Positions 1-5,425 of a stretch of DNA of 8,087 nucleotides are shown here, piece after piece; positions within the stretch are counted from its first letter, which is position 1, and every line of letters begins with the position of its first letter. Both the position numbers and the translations under genes were made by a program. The notes under the pieces are model-generated. The model was given only the letters and a program-made list of their open reading frames with translations, was not told the DNA's origin and did no database searches. Where the stretch lies: assembly GCA_024277405.1 (NCBI GenBank), contig JAJRVI010000065.1:1-8087 (forward strand), read 5' to 3'. This stretch comes from Fidelibacterota bacterium. Lineage in GTDB: Bacteria > Bipolaricaulota > Bipolaricaulia > Bipolaricaulales > Bipolaricaulaceae.

Positions 1-431
1 GGCCCCGGCCGGAAGCCCTCCCCGAACACCTCCCGGAAGATCTCCCCCTTCCCCCAGCGGTCGGCGAGGGATGGAACTCCTCCCAGATGGGCACAGGCCC
101 CGTAGGCCACGATGTACCTGGACTTCGCTCGGAGGAGCCTCGCCATCTCCTCGTTCTCCTCGGTGCGGATGACGCCGTTTACCAGGGCGATATCGATGGA
201 CCCGGGGGGGAATGCCTCGAGGTCGGCGCGCTTGGCGTCCACCAGGGCGGGCCAGAAGACGATCTCCACCCGGGAGAGGATCTCCACGATGGCCTCCCCC
301 ACCTCCAGGAACGACACGTCGCACCCCCCGCAGCTCCCGGTCCAGTAGACGGCGATTTTAGGCCGTGATGTGTGATGCGTGATGTGTGATGCGTTCCGAT
401 TCAGGTCACTTCCCATATTTTTTTCGCTCAT
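1..431 (-). CDS. mvhG: MvhG-like hydrogenase small subunit (F420-non-reducing hydrogenase type), 3' end cut by window edge
   Basis: About 143 N-terminal residues are visible; the gene continues past position 1. The core begins KIAVYWTGSCGGCD, with Cys34 and Cys37 as the proximal Fe-S ligands typical of [NiFe]-hydrogenase small subunits, followed by VFWPALVDAKR, a TEENEEMA helix and YGACAHLGG with the next ligand, Cys113. These match the MvhG/VhuG type. In methanogens MvhG passes electrons from the [NiFe] large subunit to MvhD and HdrA. The start is not certain: ATG at 431 (used here), GTG at 434 and ATG at 416 are all in frame. ATG 431 lies 6 bases after the mvhD stop, which suggests translational coupling. 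No strong AGGAGG is present; a GGTGATG repeat unit sits about 10 bases before ATG 416. Residues about 14-23 (ASHITHHTSR) are encoded by a 7-base repeat array and are not part of the family core. A large subunit gene should follow outside the window. Confidence 0.85.
   Translation of the reverse strand, partial: MSEKNMGSDLNRNASHITHHTSRPKIAVYWTGSCGGCDVSFLEVGEAIVEILSRVEIVFWPALVDAKRADLEAFPPGSIDIALVNGVIRTEENEEMARLLRAKSRYIVAYGACAHLGGVPSLADRWGKGEIFREVFGEGFRPG
365..392. repeat. Heptad array 1: four 7-base units GTGATGT/GTGATGC
   Basis: On the plus strand the units are GTGATGT, GTGATGC, GTGATGT and GTGATGC, with no spacer, so the 14-base pair of units is itself perfectly repeated. On the coding (minus) strand they read GCATCAC and ACATCAC and lie inside the mvhG reading frame, encoding roughly residues 14-23. 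The orientation is opposite to array 2 and the same as array 3. Confidence 0.9.
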
Positions 432-455
432 CACCGATTACCGATCACTCATCAC
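365..455 (-). promoter_or_regulatory. Potential long imperfect mRNA hairpin at the mvhD-mvhG junction
   Basis: In the minus-strand transcript, bases 455-429 and 391-365 can pair as an uninterrupted 27-bp duplex with 21 Watson-Crick pairs and 6 mismatches (counted by hand). The loop is bases 428-392. The 5' arm contains the last codons and stop of mvhD plus the ATG at 431; the loop exposes the ATG at 416. The pairing arises because two heptad arrays face each other in opposite orientation. A role in translational coupling or mRNA stability is inference; there is no U-run after the stem, so it is not a standard intrinsic terminator. Confidence 0.5.
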
Positions 456-456
456 C
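429..456. repeat. Heptad array 2: four units CATCACC/GATTACC/GATCACT/CATCACC
   Basis: On the plus strand the units are CATCACC, GATTACC, GATCACT and CATCACC. On the coding strand this reads GGTGATG, AGTGATC, GGTAATC, GGTGATG. The array encodes the last five residues of MvhD (VMSDR), supplies its TAA stop, and ends with the candidate start codons GTG and ATG of mvhG. GGTGATC-like units resemble an extended Shine-Dalgarno sequence, so the array may also help ribosome binding (inference). Confidence 0.85.
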
Positions 457-863
457 CTTGCGGGGCCGAGCTCTTTGAGCTCCCGCACGAAGTCGCTGAC
501 CACTCGGGCGAAACGCTGGCCCTCCGTGGCCGAGATCCACTCCAGGCGCAGCCTCTCGGGCTCGATCCCGAGCTGGGTCAGGAGCTTCTTGAGGAGCGCC
601 ACCCGGCGGCGGGCCTTGTAGTTCCCCGAGACGTAGTGGCAATCCCCGGGATGACAGCCCCCGATCAGCACCCCGTCGGCCCCCTTCTCGAAAGCATCCA
701 ACACCCACTGGGGGTCGACCCGTCCGGAACAGGGAACCCGGATGGGGACAACGTTGGGGGGATACTTGATGCGGCTCGTGCCCGCGAGGTCCGCCCCCGC
801 GTAGGAACACCATCGGCAGAGGAAGGCCACGATCCGCGGCTCGGACCCGTTACCGCTACCCAT
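438..863 (-). CDS. mvhD: MvhD-family [2Fe-2S] electron-transfer subunit
   Basis: This 141-residue protein matches the MvhD (methyl-viologen-reducing hydrogenase delta subunit) family over nearly its whole length. It has FLCRWCSYAGADLAGTSR near the N-terminus (Cys16, Cys19), PCSGRVDP (Cys45) and GGCHPGDCHYVSGNYKA (Cys70, Cys75), then the conserved RLRLEWISATEG segment. In the HdrABC-MvhAGD complex, MvhD carries a [2Fe-2S] cluster and bridges the hydrogenase small subunit and HdrA in the cytoplasm. Its position directly between hdrA and mvhG fits that job. The ATG at 863 overlaps the end of hdrA by 8 bases, with GGGGGTGA-type sequence just upstream, so translation is probably coupled. The last five residues (VMSDR) and the stop codon come from a 7-base repeat array, so the C-terminus has been altered relative to the family core, which ends near ELKELGP. 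Confidence 0.95.
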   Translation of the reverse strand: MGSGNGSEPRIVAFLCRWCSYAGADLAGTSRIKYPPNVVPIRVPCSGRVDPQWVLDAFEKGADGVLIGGCHPGDCHYVSGNYKARRRVALLKKLLTQLGIEPERLRLEWISATEGQRFARVVSDFVRELKELGPARVMSDR

Positions 864-2901
864 CCTTCACCCCCACCGCTGCCCGTGCGGGCCCGAGTTC
901 CGCCAGGGCCGCCTCCACCATGGCCCCGAGCTGTTCGTCCCCCAGGTTACGCAGGGTGAGCGCGCCGCTGGGACAGGCCGCGACACACGTGCCGCAGCCC
1001 TCGCAGAGGAGCTCGTTCACCTGCGCCACTTCCTCCACGGTGATGGCCCCGTAGGGGCAGAGGGGCGCGCACACCCGGCACCCGGAGCAGAGCTCCTCGT
1101 CCACCTCCGCGACCTCGGGGGAGTGGGTGAGGCACGGGGCGGAGAGGAGGGAGATGGCCTTTGCCGCGGCCCCGGACCCCTGGGTCACCGCCCCGGGGAT
1201 GTCCTTGGGCCCCTGGGCTGCCCCGGCGATGAAGATTCCCCCCGCCAACGTCTCCAGGGGCCGGAGCTTGGGATGGGCCTCCTTGAGGAACCCGTTCTCG
1301 TCCAGGCACGAGAGGCGTAGCGTGCGCGCGAGTTCCTCCACGCACGCCGACGGTACCACCGCCATGGCCAGGACCACCAGGTCCGCCTCCACCTCTACCC
1401 GCTGACCCGAGAGGGTGTCCACTCCCCGGACCACCAGCTTCTCCCCCTCCCGGAACACCTTGGCGGCCTTCCCCCGGATGTAGAGGACGCGGTCCTCTTC
1501 CATCACCCGGTGGATGAACTCCTCGTACCCCTTCCCCGGGGCGCGGATGTCGATGTAGAACACGATGGCACGGCCGTCGGGGACGGCGTGCTTGTAGAGG
1601 AGGGCGTGTTTGGCGGTGTACATGCAGCAGATGGCGGAACAGTACGGTTTGTGGAGCTCGGGGTCCCGCGAGCCCGCGCACTGGATGAAGACCACCGTCT
1701 TCGGGACCTTCCCGTCCGAGGGGCGGCGGATCTCCCCCCGGGTGGGGCCGGTGGCGGAGAGCAGGCGCTCGAACTGCAGGGGATCGATGACGTCGGGGTC
1801 ATCCGGGGAATACTCGGGAAGGGCTCTGGTCTCGTAAAGGTCGTATCCCGTGGCGAGGATGATGGCCCCGACGTCCTCCTCGATGATCTCCTCCTGCATG
1901 TCGAAGTCGATCGCCCCGGGCTCGCAGGCCTCGGAGCATTTTCCGCAGATCAGCGGCTTGATCCCCAAACACGTCTCCTCGTCCAGGGTGTAGGTGGAGG
2001 GAACGGCCTGGGGGAAGGGGATGTAGATCGCCCCCCGTTCCGAGAGCCCTCGGTCGAACTCGTTGGGCACCCGCACGGGACAGACCTTCTCGCACTCGCC
2101 GCAGAGGTTGCAGAGGTCGGGATCCACATACGAGGGCTTCCGACGGATCCTAACGCGGTAATTCCCGATGTAGCCAGTAATCTCCTCGACCGCGGAGTTC
2201 ACCAGGAGGCGGATCTTGGGGTGCCGTTCCACCTCCACCATCTTCGGGGTGAGGATGCACTGGGAGCAATCCAGGGTGGGGAAGGTCTCGGAGAGTTGGG
2301 CCATGTGCCCGCCGATGGTGGGGCTCTTCTCCACCAGGATCACCTCGAACCCCGCCTCGGCCACGTCCAGGGCCGCTTGGATCCCCGCGATCCCGCCCCC
2401 CACCACGAGGCACTTGTCCACGTGGGTGACCTCCACCGGCTCCAGGGGCATATTCCCCTTCACCTTCTCCACCATGGTCTTCGCGATCCGTATCGCCTTA
2501 CGGGTGGCCTCCTCCCCGGGATCGTGGACCCAGGAACAGTGCTCGCGGATGTTGGCGCACTCGACGAGATAGGGGTTGAGCCCCGCTTCCTCCGCGGCCC
2601 GGCGGAAGGTGGCCTCGTGCATCGCGGGGGAACAGGCGGCCACCACCACCCCGTTCAGCCGGTGCTCACGGATGGCGCGCTTGATCAGGTCCTGTCCGGG
2701 GTCGGAGCACATGTACTCGTAGTCGGTGGCGTAGACCACGCCGGGATAGCGGGAGAGCTCCTCCGCTACGCGCTTGACATCCACCACCCCCGCGATGTTG
2801 TGGCCACAGTGACACACGAACGCCCCGATCCTTCTTCGGTGATGGGTGACGGGTGATGAGTGATGGGTGGAATGACTTAACGTGTCACTTCTTTTGGGCA
2901 T
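856..2901 (-). CDS. hdrA: HdrA-like FAD/Fe-S heterodisulfide reductase subunit A
   Basis: The 681-residue product has the full HdrA layout. An N-terminal domain starts at IGAFVCHCGHNIAG (Cys30, Cys32), with further Cys65, Cys90 (ACSPAMHE), Cys115 and Cys122. A FAD-binding GGGIAG follows at 168-173 with the acidic end of the fold at VEK (190-192). DCSQCILTPKM lies at 211-221, an inserted ferredoxin-like segment has Cys264/267/270/274 and Cys311/319/322/326, a CAGSRDPELHKPYCSAICC region spans 408-426, and two C-terminal 4Fe-4S motifs lie at Cys605/608/611/615 and Cys633/636/639/643. In methanogens HdrA's FAD bifurcates electrons between ferredoxin and HdrB; the partner here is unknown, as HdrB and HdrC are not in the window. 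The ATG at 2901 has GGAGGGG 7 bases upstream and overlaps the preceding gene by 17 bases. No other ATG, GTG or TTG lies in frame before IGAF, so the first ~23 residues, including a repeat-encoded SHSTHHSSPVTHH stretch, appear genuinely translated. Confidence 0.95.
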   Translation of the reverse strand: MPKRSDTLSHSTHHSSPVTHHRRRIGAFVCHCGHNIAGVVDVKRVAEELSRYPGVVYATDYEYMCSDPGQDLIKRAIREHRLNGVVVAACSPAMHEATFRRAAEEAGLNPYLVECANIREHCSWVHDPGEEATRKAIRIAKTMVEKVKGNMPLEPVEVTHVDKCLVVGGGIAGIQAALDVAEAGFEVILVEKSPTIGGHMAQLSETFPTLDCSQCILTPKMVEVERHPKIRLLVNSAVEEITGYIGNYRVRIRRKPSYVDPDLCNLCGECEKVCPVRVPNEFDRGLSERGAIYIPFPQAVPSTYTLDEETCLGIKPLICGKCSEACEPGAIDFDMQEEIIEEDVGAIILATGYDLYETRALPEYSPDDPDVIDPLQFERLLSATGPTRGEIRRPSDGKVPKTVVFIQCAGSRDPELHKPYCSAICCMYTAKHALLYKHAVPDGRAIVFYIDIRAPGKGYEEFIHRVMEEDRVLYIRGKAAKVFREGEKLVVRGVDTLSGQRVEVEADLVVLAMAVVPSACVEELARTLRLSCLDENGFLKEAHPKLRPLETLAGGIFIAGAAQGPKDIPGAVTQGSGAAAKAISLLSAPCLTHSPEVAEVDEELCSGCRVCAPLCPYGAITVEEVAQVNELLCEGCGTCVAACPSGALTLRNLGDEQLGAMVEAALAELGPARAAVGVKDG
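2838..2865. repeat. Heptad array 3: GGTGATG/GGTGACG/GGTGATG/AGTGATG
   Basis: Four contiguous 7-base units on the plus strand, followed by a decayed fifth unit GGTGGAA (2866-2872). On the coding strand it reads as CATCACC-type units inside the 5' end of hdrA, encoding residues 13-22 (HHSSPVTHHR). The unit matches arrays 1 and 2 at the mvhD-mvhG junction 2.4 kb away. Confidence 0.9.
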
Positions 2902-3436
2902 GCAGGATCCCCTCCGCGTATTTCACTCCCTCCTCGAACGCACGGCGGTTGAGGTCCACGGTGTGGGGCGGAACGGACTCGAGCACCGCTTTCCTCATCC
3001 CGTCCACCGTGACCTTGTCCCACACCGCCGCCAACGCCCCGAGCATCACCACGTTGGCCACGATCCGCTTCCCCAACCGTTCGGCGATCCGGGTGGCGGG
3101 CACGGGGATCACCCTCACGTCGTCCCGCTCTTCGTACTCCACGAGATCGGGGTCCACGAGGATGATCCCCCCGGGACGGACGTCGTGTCCGTATTTCTCG
3201 TACGCCTCCTGGGACATGAGCACGGCCACTTCGGGCATCGTCACCCGGGGGTAGGTGGCGGGAGAGGAGGAGATTATGACCTCGGCGGAACACGCACCGC
3301 CGCGGGCCTCGGGGCCGTAGGATTGGATCAGGACCGCGTGGTTCCCATCGTGGATGACCGCCGCCCGACCCGTGATGCGCCCGGCGGAGATGATCCCTTG
3401 CCCCCCGAAGCCAGCGAACCGCACCTCACCCCGCAA
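2885..3436 (-). CDS. korC: 2-oxoacid:ferredoxin oxidoreductase gamma subunit (KorC/VorC type)
   Basis: The 183-residue product carries the gamma-domain signatures RFAGFGGQGIISAGRI at residues 6-21 and QSYGPEARGGACSAEVIIS at 38-56, as in KorC/OorC and PorG. The family couples oxidative decarboxylation of 2-oxoacids (2-oxoglutarate, pyruvate or branched-chain forms) with CoA to ferredoxin reduction, or the reverse. The substrate cannot be told from this subunit alone. The alpha and beta subunits, normally adjacent, are not in the window: the gene upstream is an ABC ATPase and the gene downstream is hdrA, which it overlaps by 17 bases. The start is TTG at 3436, with GGTGAG 5 bases upstream; GTG at 3424 is in frame but has no spacing from its only SD-like sequence. 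The TTG start lies inside the 3' arm of a perfect 12-bp inverted repeat. Confidence 0.9.
   Translation of the reverse strand: MRGEVRFAGFGGQGIISAGRITGRAAVIHDGNHAVLIQSYGPEARGGACSAEVIISSSPATYPRVTMPEVAVLMSQEAYEKYGHDVRPGGIILVDPDLVEYEERDDVRVIPVPATRIAERLGKRIVANVVMLGALAAVWDKVTVDGMRKAVLESVPPHTVDLNRRAFEEGVKYAEGILHAQKK
2909..2915 (-). promoter_or_regulatory. Ribosome binding site GGAGGGG that fixes the hdrA start
   Basis: The minus strand reads GGAGGGG, 7 bases before the ATG at 2901, and lies within the korC coding region. It supports the upstream ATG, and hence translation of the repeat-derived extension of HdrA. Confidence 0.7.
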
Positions 3437-3476
3437 GGGTTCTCACCGGGTCGACTGTACCCCCTGCGGGGTGAGG
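3424..3476 (-). promoter_or_regulatory. Perfect 12-bp inverted repeat across the korC start codon
   Basis: Bases 3424-3435 (CCTCACCCCGCA) and 3465-3476 (TGCGGGGTGAGG) are exact reverse complements, separated by 29 bases; three more G-C pairs (3437-3439 with 3461-3463) extend the stem after one mismatch. In the minus-strand mRNA the TTG start at 3436-3434 lies in the 3' arm, while the likely GGTGAG ribosome binding site (3447-3442) lies in the loop. This could be a start-site mRNA hairpin or a protein operator; no U-run follows, so it is not an ordinary intrinsic terminator. Confidence 0.6.
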
Positions 3477-3513
3477 CCGGAATGTTCCCTATCAGATCAG
3501 GGGCTGACCCTCG

Positions 3514-4617
3514 TCATATGACGGCCACTTCCGACTCGGGGTCGAACAGATGCATGCGCTCCATCATGGCGACGAAGGTCGTCTCCTCCCCCACGTTCAC
3601 GCGCACGTGCGGATCGAGCTTGGCGATGATCTCCTGACCGGAACAGTCGGCGTAAACGATGAGCTCATCGCCCAAGGCCTCGCGCACCCTGACCCGGGCG
3701 GTGAAGGTGGTCTCGGGGGCCGGCTCCCGCACCATCTCGGGCGTGCGGAGGTCCTCGGGGCGGATGCCGAAGACCACGTCCTTGCCCACGTAAGAACGCA
3801 CCTCATCGGTCGCCTTGTCGGCGGGCACGAGGAGCTTGAACCCCGGTCCCTCCACATAGACCTTGCCGTCGGACTCCGTGAGCTTGGCGCGGAGGAAGTT
3901 CATGGGCGGGGAACCGATGAACCCGGCGACGAACATGTTCGCCGGCTGGTCGTAGATCGTCTGGGGATCGGCGTACTGCTGGATCACACCTTCCTTCATC
4001 ACCGCGATCCGGTGACCGAGGGTCATGGCCTCCACCTGGTCGTGGGTCACGTAGATGGAGGTCGTCTTCAGGCGCTGGTGGAGCTCGGCGAGCTCAGCGC
4101 GCATGCGCACGCGGAGCTTGGCATCGAGGTTCGAAAGGGGCTCGTCGAAAAGGAAGACCTTGGGGTTACGCACGATGGCGCGGCCCAGGGCCACGCGCTG
4201 CCGCTGACCGCCGGACAGCTCCCGGGGCTTGGCCCGGAGCTTGTCCTCGATGCCCAACATCTTGGCGACCTCGCGTACCCGGCGGTCGATCTCCTTCTTC
4301 GGGACCTTGCGGAGCTTCAACCCGAAGGCCATGTTGTTGTAAACGTCCATATGGGGGTAGAGGGCGTAGTTCTGGAACACCATCGCGATGTCGCGGTCCT
4401 TGGGGGGAACGTCGTTCACGAGCCTCCCGCCGATGTAGATCTCGCCCTCGGTGACCTCCTCGAGGCCGGCGATCATGCGCAGGGTGGTGGTCTTGCCGCA
4501 ACCGGAGGGGCCTACGAGGACCACGAACTCGCCGTCCCTCACCTCGAGATTGATGTGGTTTACGGCCACGAAGTCGCCGAACTTCTTGGTGACCTCCTTG
4601 AGAAGTACCTCGGCCAA
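3514..4617 (-). CDS. CUT1-type ABC transporter ATPase (MalK/UgpC/MsmK family)
   Basis: This 367-residue cytoplasmic ATPase powers a sugar- or glycerol-phosphate-type importer. Counting from the TTG at 4617, Walker A GPSGCGKTT is at 36-44, the Q-loop FQNYALYPHM at 81-90, the signature LSGGQRQR at 134-141, Walker B VFLFDEP at 154-160 and the H-loop histidine in THDQVEAMTLG at 192. The C-terminal ~130 residues form the MalK-type OB-fold/TOBE domain (FGIRPEDL). I prefer the TTG start because it gives AEVLLKEVTKKFG, the usual family N-terminus, and has GGGGG 8 bases upstream; a GTG at 4626 would add three residues but sits directly against that site. No permease or binding-protein gene is nearby, so it may serve several importers, as MsmK does in some bacteria (inference). 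It follows the IclR gene by 19 bases, probably in one operon. Confidence 0.93.
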   Translation of the reverse strand: MAEVLLKEVTKKFGDFVAVNHINLEVRDGEFVVLVGPSGCGKTTTLRMIAGLEEVTEGEIYIGGRLVNDVPPKDRDIAMVFQNYALYPHMDVYNNMAFGLKLRKVPKKEIDRRVREVAKMLGIEDKLRAKPRELSGGQRQRVALGRAIVRNPKVFLFDEPLSNLDAKLRVRMRAELAELHQRLKTTSIYVTHDQVEAMTLGHRIAVMKEGVIQQYADPQTIYDQPANMFVAGFIGSPPMNFLRAKLTESDGKVYVEGPGFKLLVPADKATDEVRSYVGKDVVFGIRPEDLRTPEMVREPAPETTFTARVRVREALGDELIVYADCSGQEIIAKLDPHVRVNVGEETTFVAMMERMHLFDPESEVAVI

Positions 4618-4625
4618 ACCCAACA

Positions 4626-4630
4626 CCCCC
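4626..4630 (-). promoter_or_regulatory. Purine-rich ribosome binding site that favours the TTG start of the ABC ATPase
   Basis: The minus strand reads AAAAGGGGG ending at 4626. It lies 8 bases before the TTG at 4617 and touches the alternative GTG at 4626, so its spacing favours 4617. Confidence 0.5.
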
Positions 4631-4636
4631 TTTTCT

Positions 4637-5365
4637 TCAGCTTTTGGGCCGATACCCGAGCGCCTGGGATACCTCCCCGGCCGCCGCCTTCACGGCCTCC
4701 GCGAGCCTCTTCTTCGATTTGACCTTGGCCTTGGGCAGGGATACGGCCAAGGCCGCTACCACCTCCCCGCGGAAATCCCGAATCGGGGCCGCCACCGTGA
4801 ACCCGTGTCCGTGGAACTCCCCGCTCTCCACCGCGTACCCTTGGGCCCTCACCTCCTCGAGCTCCGCGACGAGCTCGGGGGGACCCTCGTCCAGGGCGGT
4901 GGGGTTGAGCGCCTCGACGAAAGCGAGGAACACCTTCCCCGGCGCGGTGAGGTGAAGCGGGGCACGCTGCCCGATGAGCTGGGCCCGGATCATGGGGGAG
5001 TTCGTCTCCTCCTCCACGAAGATCACCTCCTCCTCCCCGAGCACGGAGAGGGTGGCGCTCCCCCCCAGCTCCCGGACCAAGCGTCGCAAGACAGGCCGTG
5101 CCTGTTCCCGGATGTCGAGCCCGGAGAGGATATACCCGGCTTGTACGAGGATCTTGAGTCCCAAACGGTAGCGTTTGGTGTCCGGATGCCGGTCGAGATA
5201 GCCGTGGCGCCACAGGGTGTAGACGATGGGATAGATACTGCCCGGCCGTAATCCCAACCCCCGGGCGAGATCGGAGAGGGAAAGCTCGCGTCGCTCGTTG
5301 TCGAAGAGATCCAGGATCTTCAGGGCTTTCGCCAGGGAAGTGTTAATGTATCTCTCCCGCGACAT
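4637..5365 (-). CDS. IclR-family transcriptional regulator
   Basis: The 242-residue product has the IclR layout: an N-terminal winged helix-turn-helix (about 8-70; SLAKALKILDLF, then LSLSDLARGLGL and the recognition helix near GSIYPIVYTLWRHGYL) and a C-terminal effector domain (about 85-238) with HLTAPGKVFLAF and GFTVAAPIRDFRGEVVAALAVS. Regulators of this family typically sense a small carbon compound and control nearby catabolic or transport genes. The ATG at 5365 has GGAGGT 5 bases upstream. It is followed 19 bases later by the ABC ATPase gene, so the two are probably co-transcribed and the regulator may control sugar uptake (inference). The effector cannot be read from the sequence. Confidence 0.93.
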   Translation of the reverse strand: MSRERYINTSLAKALKILDLFDNERRELSLSDLARGLGLRPGSIYPIVYTLWRHGYLDRHPDTKRYRLGLKILVQAGYILSGLDIREQARPVLRRLVRELGGSATLSVLGEEEVIFVEEETNSPMIRAQLIGQRAPLHLTAPGKVFLAFVEALNPTALDEGPPELVAELEEVRAQGYAVESGEFHGHGFTVAAPIRDFRGEVVAALAVSLPKAKVKSKKRLAEAVKAAAGEVSQALGYRPKS

Positions 5366-5425
5366 ATCTACCTCCGTTCGTTATTCCCATGACCAAACCG
5401 TTTGTAGCCGTTAGTTTTTTCCCTG

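Noticed and set aside
365..456. CRISPR-like array at the repeat cluster
   Set aside because: Units are 7 bases long and contiguous, with no spacers of regular length and no cas genes in the window.
1510..2856. A 448-codon open frame on the plus strand opposite hdrA
   Set aside because: It is antisense to a clear HdrA and its translation shows no domain or motif; GC-rich codon use on the other strand explains the open frame.
3422..3424. GTG at 3424 as the start of the korC-like gene
   Set aside because: Its only SD-like sequence touches the codon with no spacing, whereas TTG at 3436 has GGTGAG at 5 bases.
3512..3523. 12-base palindrome CGTCATATGACG at the stop codon of the ABC ATPase gene
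   Set aside because: It is a perfect palindrome but has no loop, no T-run and lies partly in coding sequence; a single occurrence of this size is weak evidence for a site.
3550..4722. A 390-codon open frame on the plus strand opposite the ABC ATPase
   Set aside because: It is a shadow of a gene with intact Walker A, signature and Walker B motifs on the minus strand; the plus-strand product is low-complexity and unlike any family.
5394..5404. Short inverted repeat CAAAC-C-GTTTG about 30 bases upstream of the IclR gene, considered as an autoregulatory operator
   Set aside because: The arms are only 5 bases and do not extend, and no second copy was seen; the position is suggestive but the evidence is too thin.
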